The translations under genes and the position numbers were made by a program. A stretch of DNA of 64,000 nt, from the NCBI GenBank assembly GCA_903847975.1, contig CAINFC010000006.1:288103-352102 (forward strand). Reading direction: 5' to 3'. Under the pieces are notes generated by a model. It saw only the letters and a list, made by a program, of their open reading frames with translations, ran no database searches and was not told the origin of the DNA. Below, piece after piece: positions 35,954-44,908 of the stretch (positions within the stretch are counted from its first letter, which is position 1; the number at the start of each line of letters is the position of its first letter). The stretch is from an uncultured Acidobacteriota bacterium (GTDB lineage: Bacteria > Acidobacteriota > UBA6911 > CAINFC01).

Positions 35954-38584
35954 ATGTTCCGAAAAGACCGCCGAGCCGTTTATATGTTGCTTGTTGCCCT
36001 CCTGCTGGCCATTCTGCCATTTCTCAGACCCTGCACTTTGTGGGCCCAGGCGGCCCTCACCCCGCCGGAACAATTTTTCGGTTTCCGCCCGGGAACAGAT
36101 AAAAAGATCATCCCCTGGGACCCGATGGTCCGCTACTTTCGCCAGTTGGAAAAGGAAGGATCAGGAAGAATCAAGGTGGTCGATATGGGGCCTACCACTC
36201 TGGAGAATCCTTTCCTTCTGGTGATCGTTTCCGCTGCGGAAAATATTTCCAACCTGGAAACCATCCGCCAGAACAACCTTAGGCTCAGCAATCCCCGTGA
36301 CCTTACCGAAAAGGAGGCTTCCAGCCTCATTACGGATGGCAAAGCGGTGATCTGCCAGTCCATGAGTCTGCACGCCTCGGAAATCGGCGGGATGCAGATG
36401 TCCCCCGAGCTGGCCTATGACCTCCTCCACAGAACCGATGCCGAGGCGCTACGAATCCTGGCCCAAGTCGTTTTTCTGATGATCCCCTCCTTCAATCCGG
36501 ACGGAGCGATCATGATCTCCGACTATTATCAGAAAACACTGGGCACGGAATATGAAGGCGGTCCGCTGCCGTGGCTATATCACACGTACGCGGGCCACGA
36601 TAATAACCGGGATGCGTTTCAAACCAACCTGGTGGAATCGCGCTATATGGCGAAAATTCTGTTCCGGGACTGGATTCCCCAAGCCTACCTCGATCACCAC
36701 CACATGGGGAGCTACGGCGCTCGGATCTACGTTCCTCCCTATGCCGAGCCGGTGCGCCCCTTGGCCGATCCGCTGGTATGGCGAGAGCAAAGCTGGTACG
36801 GAAACCACATTGCTTATAAGGAGGAAGAGGCAGGCCTCTCCGGAGTCCTGAACATGGCGCAGTACTCCGGGTGGGGACATTTCGGATTTCATTGGATTAC
36901 TCCTTTTCACAATATCGCCGGCATGCTCACCGAATCCGCCAGCGCCCGGATCGCCACTCCGATTTTCATTCACCCCGATCAGCTGCAGGGGGACACCCGC
37001 GGCCTGCCGGTGTACGAAGAACAGATCACTTTTCCAAACCCCTGGCCGGGCGGCTGGTGGCGGCTGCGGGATATCGTGGACCGCCAGAAAGTCTCTGCCT
37101 GGGCTCTTCTCGACATGGCTGCCAGGAACAAGGAAACTGTCCTGGGAAATGCCCTGCGGAAAGCCCGGCGGCAGATGCAGCGTGGCGCGGAGGGAAAGCC
37201 CAAAGCGTTCGTCATCCCTGCCAGCCAGCATGATTCCCTGACCGCGGACAAACTGGTCCGAAACCTTCTAAACCAGGGGATCGAAGTGCAGGTAGCCCTG
37301 GCCCCCTTTTCTTCAGCTTCCGGAATGAGCTACCCTTCCGGATCCAAAGTAGTGACCCTGAATCAGCCCAAAATGGGTTTGATCCGGTATCTTCTAGGGC
37401 GCACCTTTTACCCCGACAATGAATGGACCAGAGCCAAGGATGGATCCCCCATCCGGCCTTACGACATGGCAACGGATACCATGTTCGAATTCATGGGAGT
37501 CCGGGTGGATCCGGTCGATGAACCTCTCGCGGTCAGGCTTCAGCCATTGAAAGATCTGCCCGTTTCCGCGCCGGCGGTCTCACCGGGAAGATTCGGCTAT
37601 GTTTTAAGCAGCCGCTGGAACGACAGCTACCGGGCGGTGAACCTCCTGCGCGCCAGAAACATCGCTGTGCGCCGTGTTGAGCGCGCGTCCCAGAGTGTCG
37701 GTACCGGAGATTTCTGGGTGGCATCCGCTGAGGAATCGGCCCTCGGAGAAGTTTCCAGGGAAACCGGCGTGGAATTCCGAGCGCTGGCGGAGGAATTCCG
37801 AGGCGTTAGCCATGAAGTGAAGCTGCGCAGGATCGGGCTCTACCAGAGATACGCCGGAGGAAATATCGATGAGGGATGGACCCGCCTTCTCCTCGAACAG
37901 TTTTCTTTTCCCTATGCAACCCTGCGGGAAGCGGGAATCAAAGCCGGCGGCTTGAATGCCCGGTACGATGTGATCGTCCTTCCGAACGACTCCACCCGCA
38001 CGATCACCGGTGAAAAAGAGAGCAGGAGCGCCCCGGGCGGTGGAGGGTCTTCTCGGAGAGACGACGAAGAGGTCTTTCCGCCGGAATACCGGACTGGTAT
38101 CGGCAAAGAGGGGGTGGAAGCACTGCAGGCGTTTATCAAAAATGGAGGAACGCTGATCACCCTCGGCTCCGCCTGTGAGTTTGCGCTGGAAAAGCTTAAC
38201 CTTCGGCTGCGCAACGCGGTATCCGGCAAAAGCACCAGGGAGTTCTGGTGCCCGGGTTCCACGCTGCGCGCCCGTTTCGACACCGGCAACCCTCTTGCCT
38301 TTGGAATGCCCGCTGAAGGTTTGGTGCTGCTTCTCGGTGGAGTGGCGGCCTTTGACCTTCTTCCGGATGATAACAACGATCAGCAGGAAGTTGTGGTCCG
38401 CTACGAAGACCGCAACCTTCTGCAGAGCGGATGGCTGGTGGGCGAACAGAACCTGGCGCGAAAAGCGGCTATGGTTTCCAGCCGGCAGGGGAAAGGCCGG
38501 GTGGTTCTGTTCGGCTTCCGGGTTCAGCACCGGGCTCAGACCCACGGCACCTACAAACTTCTTTTTAACGCCCTGCTCGAATAA
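35954..38584 (+). CDS. Secreted M14-family zinc carboxypeptidase-like protein
   Basis: An 876-residue exported metallopeptidase. A signal peptide (VYMLLVALLLAILPFL) leads to an M14 catalytic domain with the zinc HxxE pair in SLHASEIGG (His140, Glu143) and a third-ligand region in AYLDHHHMGSYGARI; SFNPDGA and NNRDAF fit the substrate arginine/asparagine region. The large C-terminal half (about 400-876) is a separate beta/alpha region ending in a glutamine-amidotransferase-like segment (GVEALQAFIKNGGTLITLGSA, GKGRVVLFGFRVQHRAQTHG). This architecture is common in Acidobacteriota-like genomes. ATG at 35954 is preferred to GTG 35948, which lies inside the GGGAG ribosome site. Confidence 0.85.
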   Translation: MFRKDRRAVYMLLVALLLAILPFLRPCTLWAQAALTPPEQFFGFRPGTDKKIIPWDPMVRYFRQLEKEGSGRIKVVDMGPTTLENPFLLVIVSAAENISNLETIRQNNLRLSNPRDLTEKEASSLITDGKAVICQSMSLHASEIGGMQMSPELAYDLLHRTDAEALRILAQVVFLMIPSFNPDGAIMISDYYQKTLGTEYEGGPLPWLYHTYAGHDNNRDAFQTNLVESRYMAKILFRDWIPQAYLDHHHMGSYGARIYVPPYAEPVRPLADPLVWREQSWYGNHIAYKEEEAGLSGVLNMAQYSGWGHFGFHWITPFHNIAGMLTESASARIATPIFIHPDQLQGDTRGLPVYEEQITFPNPWPGGWWRLRDIVDRQKVSAWALLDMAARNKETVLGNALRKARRQMQRGAEGKPKAFVIPASQHDSLTADKLVRNLLNQGIEVQVALAPFSSASGMSYPSGSKVVTLNQPKMGLIRYLLGRTFYPDNEWTRAKDGSPIRPYDMATDTMFEFMGVRVDPVDEPLAVRLQPLKDLPVSAPAVSPGRFGYVLSSRWNDSYRAVNLLRARNIAVRRVERASQSVGTGDFWVASAEESALGEVSRETGVEFRALAEEFRGVSHEVKLRRIGLYQRYAGGNIDEGWTRLLLEQFSFPYATLREAGIKAGGLNARYDVIVLPNDSTRTITGEKESRSAPGGGGSSRRDDEEVFPPEYRTGIGKEGVEALQAFIKNGGTLITLGSACEFALEKLNLRLRNAVSGKSTREFWCPGSTLRARFDTGNPLAFGMPAEGLVLLLGGVAAFDLLPDDNNDQQEVVVRYEDRNLLQSGWLVGEQNLARKAAMVSSRQGKGRVVLFGFRVQHRAQTHGTYKLLFNALLE

Positions 38585-38634
38585 AGGGCGCACCCGCAAA
38601 TCCCATCGGGACGGCCGAATCGAACCCATCCACT

Positions 38635-38676
38635 ACTTTTTGCAACGACATCGGGATGGATAGTCTCGCAAAAAGT
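38635..38676. repeat. Small palindromic intergenic repeat, copy 1
   Basis: ACTTTTTGC (38635-38643) pairs perfectly with GCAAAAAGT (38668-38676) around a 24-base centre. It lies in the 185-base gap between the convergent M14 peptidase and aminotransferase genes. Two related hairpins occur at 43147 and 43336. Confidence 0.6.
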
Positions 38677-38769
38677 CGAGCCGGTTTCTTCCGGAAGAGG
38701 CCATTCCGTCTCCGGAGGAGTGCGCGTGGGCCGTTTCGGAAATAAGAGGTGTGAGTTTTTGTGATGGCA

Positions 38770-39882
38770 TCAGGAGAGGATGGTCCGCAAGGCTTCTGCC
38801 AGGGCCGCCACGCTCTCCTTCCGGGCGCCATGACCCATCAATCCGACGCGCCAGATCTTCCCTTTCAGAACACCCAGCCCGGCTCCGATTTCTATGTTGA
38901 ACTCCTCATAGAGTCGGCGGCGCACCTCGGCGTCGTCTGCCGCGGAGGGAATGCGGATGGCGTTGATCATCGGAGCGCGCTGGCCCTCGGCAACATGGGG
39001 TTCGATACCCAGAGAGGTCATCTCCCTCAGAAATTCCCTGTGAACCTCCTGGTGGCGGCTCCAGCAGGCTTCCATTCCCTCGCCGACAACCGCCCGCAGC
39101 GCTTCATGGAGGGCATAATTCATGGAAATGGGCGCGGTGTGGTGGTAAAGGCGCTCGCTTCCCCAGTATTTTTCGATCATTGACAGGTCCAGATACCAGC
39201 TCTGCACCTTCTGGCGGCGTCGGCGCATCGCCTCGAGCGCCCGCTCATTAAAGGAAACCGGCGAAAGGCCCGGGGGACAGCTGAGGCATTTTTGCGATCC
39301 GCTGTAACAGGCATCGATGCCCCACTGGTCCAGATGCAGCGCCGCTCCCCCCAGGGAGGTCACGGCATCAACCAGAAAAAGGCCGTCCTGTTCGTGAACC
39401 ATGCGGGATATTTCCTCCAGGGGCTGCAGGACGCCCGTGGAGGTCTCGGCATGGACCACTGCGGTGATCTTGTATTTCTTCCCGGCGAGCGCTCTCCGAA
39501 AAAGCTCGGGATCGATGATGCTTCCCCAATCGGCTTTCACGGTATCCACGCGAGCCCCGCATCGCTCCGCCACATCGACCATCCGGGTGCCAAAAACGCC
39601 GCATACTCCGATGAGGACCTCATCGCCGGGCTCGACCAGATTAACCAGGCAAGTCTCCATACCCGCGCTCCCGGTGCCGGACATCGGCAGCGTCAGGCGG
39701 TTCCCGGTGCGGAATACCTCGCGGAGCATGGACATGGTCTCATCCATGATTCGCAGAAAAATCGGGTCCAGGTGGCCCAAAACCGGCCTGGACATGGCTT
39801 CTCTGACTTCCGGGCTGACCGGGCTCGGTCCCGGACCAAGGAGCAGTCGTTTCGGTGGATCGATTTTGGGGAATAAGGACAT
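38770..39882 (-). CDS. Class V aminotransferase, alanine--glyoxylate / serine--pyruvate type
   Basis: PLP enzyme of 370 residues. The fold I class V pattern is clear: LLLGPGPSPVSPEVREAM at the start, SGTGSAGMETCLVN for phosphate binding, the cofactor aspartate in FLVDAVTSLGG, and the Schiff-base lysine in YSGSQKCLSCPPGLSP. Family members use serine, alanine or phosphonate substrates with glyoxylate or pyruvate; the exact pair is not readable here. AAGGAGAGC stands before the ATG. It precedes no obvious pathway gene. Confidence 0.88.
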   Translation of the reverse strand: MSLFPKIDPPKRLLLGPGPSPVSPEVREAMSRPVLGHLDPIFLRIMDETMSMLREVFRTGNRLTLPMSGTGSAGMETCLVNLVEPGDEVLIGVCGVFGTRMVDVAERCGARVDTVKADWGSIIDPELFRRALAGKKYKITAVVHAETSTGVLQPLEEISRMVHEQDGLFLVDAVTSLGGAALHLDQWGIDACYSGSQKCLSCPPGLSPVSFNERALEAMRRRRQKVQSWYLDLSMIEKYWGSERLYHHTAPISMNYALHEALRAVVGEGMEACWSRHQEVHREFLREMTSLGIEPHVAEGQRAPMINAIRIPSAADDAEVRRRLYEEFNIEIGAGLGVLKGKIWRVGLMGHGARKESVAALAEALRTILS

Positions 39883-40009
39883 AAGCGCTCTCCTTCATGC
39901 AAACGAATAAACTGGTTGTAAAAGGAATGACATTTTATGGATGATCCGGTCCGGTTGTCAAGAACTGGAATAGACGGACGATTTTTACGACTCGAATAAT
40001 CGGAGTGAA

Positions 40010-41263
40010 TCAGAACCGCATGGCCCGGTCCGCGGCCCGCCGCAGAATCTCCTCGATTTTGTCCACTGCACCCGGCACGGGATCGCTCAGGATGGGTAAA
40101 AAGATCAAATTCTTAAACATGGCTTCCGTGGCTGGAAAATCACCCTCATGATATCCGGTGTAATCCCCGCATAAAGGACCCCGCTCCCCGGTAAACAGGT
40201 CGAACCCCTTGGCAAACAGAGAAAGCATGTGCAGCAGCGGATATGGACTGACCGCCGCCGCCAGCCCTTCCGCCTGGATGAAGCCGATCATGTCTGCCGC
40301 ACGGGCCCTGGAGCCGGGACCGGGCTGGTAAAAGACCGGGAAGGCATAAAACCCTCCCCTCTCCGCCTGAGGTTGAACGCCGACGGGCCGGAACCCGGGG
40401 ATCTGCGCAATCCTCTCCTCGACGGCCTCCACATATTCCTTTCGGGCCCGGTTCAGCTTTTCCAGCTTGCCGAATTGAACGGAGGCTATTCCTATTCCCA
40501 GCGGGTGCGCCCGGAACTTCATACCCAGACCGAAGGGCTGAAGGAACGCGTACGTCCGGGTGATCAGGTCAACACCTCCCATCCGGTTCACCTGTCCGGC
40601 CAGGCAGGCCCGCTCGAATACCAGCGGATCGCTGGTTGCCAGTATGCCCCCCTCGCCGGCGCTTACCGGCTTGCTGCCCTGCAGGCTCCATATCCCGACC
40701 TTCCCCAGGGAGCCGACCACCTGTCCGCGGTACCTGGCGCCGTGGGCGTGGGAGCAGTCCTCAAGAACGGGCACGCCGGTTTCGCGGCTTACCGCCAAGA
40801 GCCCATCCATGTCGCAAACGTTCCCCCACAGGTGAACGGCGACGATCGCCCTGGTCCTCGGAGTGATTCTGCGACGCACGTCCTCCGGGTCCAGCTGCAG
40901 GGTGTTGGGGTCGGACTCCGCAAACACCGGTCGGGCCCCCAGGAACAGCGCCGGAGCGATGGTGCAGATCCAGGTGTAGGTCGGGCAAATTACCTCATCC
41001 CCGGGTCCGACGCCCAGACCGAAATAGGCGCTGTAAAGAGCGGAACTCCCGTTCATGGTGGTCAGCGAGTAATCCAGCCCGCACCACTCCCGCCAGTTTT
41101 TTTCAAATTCCCGAACCACCGGGGTCCCCCCGGAGAGCTCGTTGCGCAAAGTCATCTCATACGCCAGACCGGCTTCCTCCCGGGTCATCTGCTGCCAACG
41201 GTCCAGATCGGGCTGTTGCGGAAATGCCGTTTGAATGAAAACCGGAATCTCTTGCTGGGTCAT
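40010..41263 (-). CDS. DegT/DnrJ/EryC1/StrS-family aminotransferase
   Basis: A 417-residue fold I PLP enzyme. It shows NGSSALYSAYFGLGVGPGDE, the segment PTYTWICT, VPVLEDCSHAHGARY for the cofactor aspartate, and the Schiff-base lysine in WSLQGSKPVSAGEGG. The family makes amino sugars for surface glycans and antibiotics; members with this C-terminus (YPLLHMLSLF) also act in scyllo-inosamine-type reactions. No glycan cluster is adjacent, so the substrate is unknown. AGGAGAAAAG precedes the ATG. Confidence 0.85.
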   Translation of the reverse strand: MTQQEIPVFIQTAFPQQPDLDRWQQMTREEAGLAYEMTLRNELSGGTPVVREFEKNWREWCGLDYSLTTMNGSSALYSAYFGLGVGPGDEVICPTYTWICTIAPALFLGARPVFAESDPNTLQLDPEDVRRRITPRTRAIVAVHLWGNVCDMDGLLAVSRETGVPVLEDCSHAHGARYRGQVVGSLGKVGIWSLQGSKPVSAGEGGILATSDPLVFERACLAGQVNRMGGVDLITRTYAFLQPFGLGMKFRAHPLGIGIASVQFGKLEKLNRARKEYVEAVEERIAQIPGFRPVGVQPQAERGGFYAFPVFYQPGPGSRARAADMIGFIQAEGLAAAVSPYPLLHMLSLFAKGFDLFTGERGPLCGDYTGYHEGDFPATEAMFKNLIFLPILSDPVPGAVDKIEEILRRAADRAMRF

Positions 41264-41349
41264 CGCTCTTTTCTCCTGCCTGGCTAAAAAGTGAATCGTT
41301 TCGAATGAATCAAGTATGATTTCAACAACACCTATTGTAAACTGAGTTC

Positions 41350-42153
41350 ATGAAATTATCCTGGCATTGCAAAATTGCTTTTTTAGGATTCCTGGTTTTT
41401 CCCTGGAGCCACCTCCCTGCCCAGGGAGCCCAAGCTCCTCCTGCCAGAGAGACTTCGCTGGACAAACTGAAATTGCTTCAGGTCCTCCCCCTGGCCGCCC
41501 GTCTGTATCACGTGCAGGGAATGGACCTGGATGGCACACGGCTTTGGGTAACTTCGGTGGACAGGGAATCGCGCAAAGGCTTCCTGCATCTGCTGGATTT
41601 GCCCTCGGGAACATTGCGGAAAGAAGTCGAGGTTCAGGACGGGGAATGCTTTCATCCCGGGGGGATCTGCCTGGATGGTTCATCCGTCTGGGTGCCGGTT
41701 GCCGAATACCGGCGGGAAAGCCGCAGCCTGATTCAGAAAAGGGACCGCGATACTCTTTCCCTTGTTTTTTCCTTTCCTGTCGAGGACCACATCGGAGCCG
41801 TCGCCGCCGCTTCCGACCGGCTGATCGGAGGAAACTGGGACAGCCGTCTTCTGTATTTCTGGAGCCCGTCGGGAAAGCTTCTCTCCCGACAGCCCAACCC
41901 CGGCGCAACAGCGTACCAGGACATGAAGATCAATGGCCGCTCCCTTCTTGCTTCCGGGAACCGGAAAGAAGGAGGCGGAACCATCGACTGGCTGGACATA
42001 GAATCTCTGTCTTTGCTGCGGACCATTCGCGCCGGAAAAACGGACCGGGGGGTTCCCTTCACGAATGAAGGAGTGGCGCTTTACCAGGGCAGGCTTTACC
42101 TTCTGCCGGAGGATGGCCCCAGCCGTCTCTTTATTTTCCAGCTTCCGCAATGA
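41350..42153 (+). CDS. Secreted propeller-like protein (DUF6454-like)
   Basis: A 267-residue exported protein with signal peptide (LSWHCKIAFLGFLVFPW, cleavage near AQG). The rest has repeated short beta-blade patterns (GMDLDGTRLWVTSVDRES, GGICLDGSSVWVPVAEY, YFWSPSGKLLSRQPN, GVALYQGRLYLLPEDG), as in DUF6454 proteins. Function unknown; a histidine-rich site HPGGICLDG is conserved-looking. Its last four bases overlap the sirtuin gene (ATGA), so the two are co-translated although one product is exported and the other cytosolic. Confidence 0.72.
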   Translation: MKLSWHCKIAFLGFLVFPWSHLPAQGAQAPPARETSLDKLKLLQVLPLAARLYHVQGMDLDGTRLWVTSVDRESRKGFLHLLDLPSGTLRKEVEVQDGECFHPGGICLDGSSVWVPVAEYRRESRSLIQKRDRDTLSLVFSFPVEDHIGAVAAASDRLIGGNWDSRLLYFWSPSGKLLSRQPNPGATAYQDMKINGRSLLASGNRKEGGGTIDWLDIESLSLLRTIRAGKTDRGVPFTNEGVALYQGRLYLLPEDGPSRLFIFQLPQ

Positions 42154-42914
42154 TGGAAGAATCCCTGGCCCGGGTAGTCCAGGCGCTGCGCAACTCGCAG
42201 AGCATACTTTTCATCACCGGAGCGGGCCTTTCTGCCGACTCCGGCCTGCCGACCTACCGGGGAATCGGGGGCCTTTACAACCGGAACGAAACGGAAGAGC
42301 GGATTCCCATCGAGGAAGCCCTCTCCGGAGAAATGTTCTGCCTGCGTCCCGAAATTACCTGGAAATACATCCTGCAGATCGAACAATCTTGCCGGCGAGC
42401 GGTATTCAACGCAGGCCACAGGGTCATCGCCGCCATGGAGAATTCTTTCCCGCGGGTCTGGACGCTGACGCAGAACATCGACGGGTTTCATGAAAAGGCA
42501 GGCACCCGGAATCTGATCGACATTCACGGCGACATACGCTGCCTCGGCTGCACCCGCTGCCCCTATCGAACCCGTGTCGAAAACTACGAGGGCCTGACCA
42601 TTCCCCCGCTCTGCCCCCGTTGCGGCGGCATGGTCCGCCCGGAGGTGGTTCTGTTCGGGGAGATGCTTCCGGCGGAAAAAATCCGTACGCTTTACCTGGA
42701 ACTCCGGAAAGGATTCGACCTCGTTTTCAGCATCGGCACTACCAGCGTCTTCCCCTATATTGCCGAGCCGGTCCTGGATGCCCGCAGACGCGGGGGGATA
42801 ACCGTGGAGATCAATCCCGGCCCTACCGAGGTCACACCCTTCGTCGATATCAAACTGGCCTCCGGAGCGGCGGAGACACTCCAGGTCATCTGGGAAGCCT
42901 ACCAAAGCAACTGA
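42150..42914 (+). CDS. Sir2-family NAD-dependent protein deacylase
   Basis: NAD-dependent lysine deacylase of 254 residues. Present are GAGLSADSGLPTYRG for NAD, the catalytic loop TQNIDGFHEKAG, the catalytic histidine in IDIHGDI, a Cys4 zinc site (CLGC ... CPRC), and RPEVVLFGEMLP. The typical acyl-pocket residues are not certain from reading alone, so deacetylase versus desuccinylase is open. Pta and AckA at the window start make acetyl phosphate, a source of non-enzymatic lysine acetylation; a link is plausible but only inference. Confidence 0.92.
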   Translation: MMEESLARVVQALRNSQSILFITGAGLSADSGLPTYRGIGGLYNRNETEERIPIEEALSGEMFCLRPEITWKYILQIEQSCRRAVFNAGHRVIAAMENSFPRVWTLTQNIDGFHEKAGTRNLIDIHGDIRCLGCTRCPYRTRVENYEGLTIPPLCPRCGGMVRPEVVLFGEMLPAEKIRTLYLELRKGFDLVFSIGTTSVFPYIAEPVLDARRRGGITVEINPGPTEVTPFVDIKLASGAAETLQVIWEAYQSN

Positions 42915-43067
42915 TCATAGGCCGCGCGTAAACCGGTATTGGACTGTTATTCCATGGCAATAGTCCCGCAAGGGACGGCAGAACCGGACCTGTCAACCAT
43001 TTCTTGCGGATCCATTATTTTTAATTGCTTCGAAAAAAGAAAAACAGGAAGTCAGAATGCAATAGCC

Positions 43068-43143
43068 AGAATTCAGAATATAAAGGACATATTATCAACC
43101 GGATACCCTTATCCTGAATTCTGTCTTCTGGATTCTGAATTCT
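43068..43143. repeat. GAATTC-type inverted repeat
   Basis: AGAATTCAGAAT (43068-43079) and ATTCTGAATTCT (43132-43143) form a perfect 12-bp inverted repeat. The intervening DNA has further degenerate GAATTCTG/CTTCTGG units. This style of sequence is found between genes in many environmental bacterial genomes; no function is established. Confidence 0.55.
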
Positions 43144-43146
43144 AAA

Positions 43147-43188
43147 ACTTTTTGCGAATCTTTCAATTTTGATAACCCGGTAAAAAGT
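43147..43188. repeat. Small palindromic intergenic repeat, copy 2
   Basis: ACTTTTTGCG and TAAAAAGT flank a centre containing TCAATTTTGATAA. It shares that centre with copy 3 at 43336 and its arms with copy 1 at 38635. Confidence 0.55.
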
Positions 43189-43335
43189 AACCATCTTCTT
43201 TCGACAAGCCCTTCCGCTTTTCTTCCCGCTCTTCCTTTCTTCCTGTAAGCCTTTTCTTTTCACAGGAAGACGGGAAGATCAGAAAGATCAGGAAGGAAGA
43301 AAGAAGATGTCCGTAAATTTCGGAAGGGAAGAGGG

Positions 43336-43376
43336 ACTTTTTACCGCTTCATCAATTTTGATAATCTCGCAAAAAG
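43336..43376. repeat. Small palindromic intergenic repeat, copy 3
   Basis: ACTTTTTACCG and CTCGCAAAAAG flank the centre TCAATTTTGATAA, identical to the centre of copy 2. Arms pair over seven or more bases. Confidence 0.55.
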
Positions 43377-43417
43377 CCCCACACCTTTGGATTTCCGTTG
43401 TGGAAAGCCTGAAAAGT

Positions 43418-43628
43418 GTTTCGTAACAGCCCGGGGTTGGCACGCTTCGCGCCTACCCCGGGCAGGGACACATGCAGGCGACAACCCGGAAAGGGTTGCG
43501 TAAAATCCAGCAATAACAGGTGGTTGCGCAGCCCTTACAGGGCTGATTTTCAGACAAATCCGCCTACCCGGGGTAGCGCCTATGCGGCGCAACCCCGGGC
43601 TGCGATCCGGAACCCCTATCGGGGTTCC
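43418..43628 (+). repeat. Composite multi-hairpin repeat, copy A
   Basis: Successive palindromes: a GC-rich hairpin CCCGGGGTTGG...CTACCCCGGG, a smaller AACCCGGAAAGGGTT, then CAGCCCTTACAGGGCTG, then a second GC-rich hairpin (ACCCGGGGTAG...AACCCCGGG) and GGAACCCCTATCGGGGTTCC. Positions 43418-43566 align in order with the reverse complement of 63847-64000, with the hairpins best conserved. It lies at the 3' end of nagA, between two genes transcribed towards each other, which would suit an RNA-end or nucleoid function. Confidence 0.8.
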
Positions 43629-43646
43629 AGAATTTATGCCGGGCCA

Positions 43647-44849
43647 TTATTTTTCGTTACCTTCCGTGGGAACCAGGGTGCCGCCAATAAAGACCTTCCC
43701 CGGCTGAAGCTGCCGATCCAGAGCCAGAAAATCGGCATCCTTACCAGGTGCGATCGAGCCCTTCCTCCTGTCGATGCCAAGGATCCGGGCGGGAGTCAGA
43801 GAAGCCATCTCCCATAAATCACCGAGCGGTAGAGCGGTCTCGCGGCTCAGGATCTTCAGAGAGTCCGACAGGACAATGGCGCTGGAAGCCAGCTTTTCGG
43901 GGTCATCCGGAACGACCCCCACCCGCGGCTGGTCCAACAGCCGGCACATTTTCCCATTGCGAGGCCCGAAGGCATAGTCGCCCGGAGGGCAGCCGACGCC
44001 GCGGAGGGCATCGGACACCAGCGCTGTCTTCTTCGGCCCCTTGAAGCGGTACAGGTATTCCACCAGGCGCCCGCCCACATGGATTCCGTCGCCGATGATC
44101 TCGGTGGTGATCCTGTCGGAAAGGAGTACGGACTCCCGCACTCCCGGCAGGAGCACCCGGTTGACACGACGGGCGGTCGGCATGGCGCTGAAATAGTGGG
44201 CGGAATGGGAAAGTCCGGCATCGGCTGCCTTCTCGATCTCATCATAGCTGGCGTCGCTGTGCCCGATGGAAAAGACGGTTCCGGTTTTCCGGAAATGCCG
44301 GATAAATTCCAGGGCGCCGGGCAGCTCCGGAGCAAGCGTCACCAGGCGGATGACGTCGGCATCTTTTTCCAGCTGGATCCACTCCCTGCGGACCGGGTTG
44401 CGGATCATTTCCCGCAGGTGGCACCCAAACCACTGGATACTGAAGTAAGGACCCTCGAGATGAACTCCAGCCAGATTGGGGATTTCCTTCATCAGATTCC
44501 GCGTGGTCCTGCAGGCCTTTTGCATCTCCTTCAGGCGACAGGAACCGATTCCTGCCAGCAGAGCGGTGGTACCTTTTGCGAGGTGGTATTTCGCGGCCGC
44601 CGATATGTCCTCAACGGTTCCGTCGGCAAAATCGCTGCCCATGGCCCCGTGACAGTGGATGTCCACCAGGCCCGGTCCGACCAGGAATTTCCTGAGGTCA
44701 ATCTGCTCCGCCTCACGGATCCGATCCGCCTCGGCAGCGGTAAGAAGTTCGCGGATCCGCGACCCTTCCACCCGTATGCAGGTACGCACCTTCTCCGGCT
44801 GAGGGGTAAAAAGCCGGAAACAGCGGAAAATGCGGTGCGGTCTTTTCAT
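43647..44849 (-). CDS. nagA: N-acetylglucosamine-6-phosphate deacetylase
   Basis: Removes acetate from GlcNAc-6-P in amino-sugar recycling. The 400-residue amidohydrolase has the metal motif DIHCHGAMG, the glutamate in HLEGPY, histidines in SIGHSDASY and SHSAHYFSAMP, and the catalytic aspartate in LVSDALRGVG; the C-terminal part ends with GSIAPGKDADFLALD. The frame is open far upstream, but that part overlaps the ABC ATPase gene, and the ATG at 44847-44849 gives the expected N-terminus. It lies 59 bases after the ABC ATPase gene on the same strand. Confidence 0.88.
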   Translation of the reverse strand: MKRPHRIFRCFRLFTPQPEKVRTCIRVEGSRIRELLTAAEADRIREAEQIDLRKFLVGPGLVDIHCHGAMGSDFADGTVEDISAAAKYHLAKGTTALLAGIGSCRLKEMQKACRTTRNLMKEIPNLAGVHLEGPYFSIQWFGCHLREMIRNPVRREWIQLEKDADVIRLVTLAPELPGALEFIRHFRKTGTVFSIGHSDASYDEIEKAADAGLSHSAHYFSAMPTARRVNRVLLPGVRESVLLSDRITTEIIGDGIHVGGRLVEYLYRFKGPKKTALVSDALRGVGCPPGDYAFGPRNGKMCRLLDQPRVGVVPDDPEKLASSAIVLSDSLKILSRETALPLGDLWEMASLTPARILGIDRRKGSIAPGKDADFLALDRQLQPGKVFIGGTLVPTEGNEK

Positions 44850-44908
44850 GGAATTTCCAGGATGAAATTGTCCCCCCCCGGTTCCCCGCCCTGCCTTCGT
44901 CCGGCCCG

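Larger units (their letters stand above)
42915..43646. other. Gene-free stretch rich in palindromic repeats
   Basis: No credible gene in 730 bases between the sirtuin and nagA. It holds a GAATTC-type inverted repeat (43068-43143), two small CTTTTTGCG hairpins (43147-43188 and 43336-43376), a T/C-rich then A/G-rich stretch (43195-43320), and a composite multi-hairpin repeat (43418-43628). Short open frames inside it follow the hairpins and have no protein-like pattern. Confidence 0.7.

Noticed and set aside
43341..43592. Short open frames within the repeat block before nagA
   Set aside because: They are created by the palindromic repeats, have no start signals and no protein-like pattern.
43418..43628. 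CRISPR array
   Set aside because: The palindromes differ from each other and are not spaced as identical direct repeats with unique spacers; no cas genes are present.
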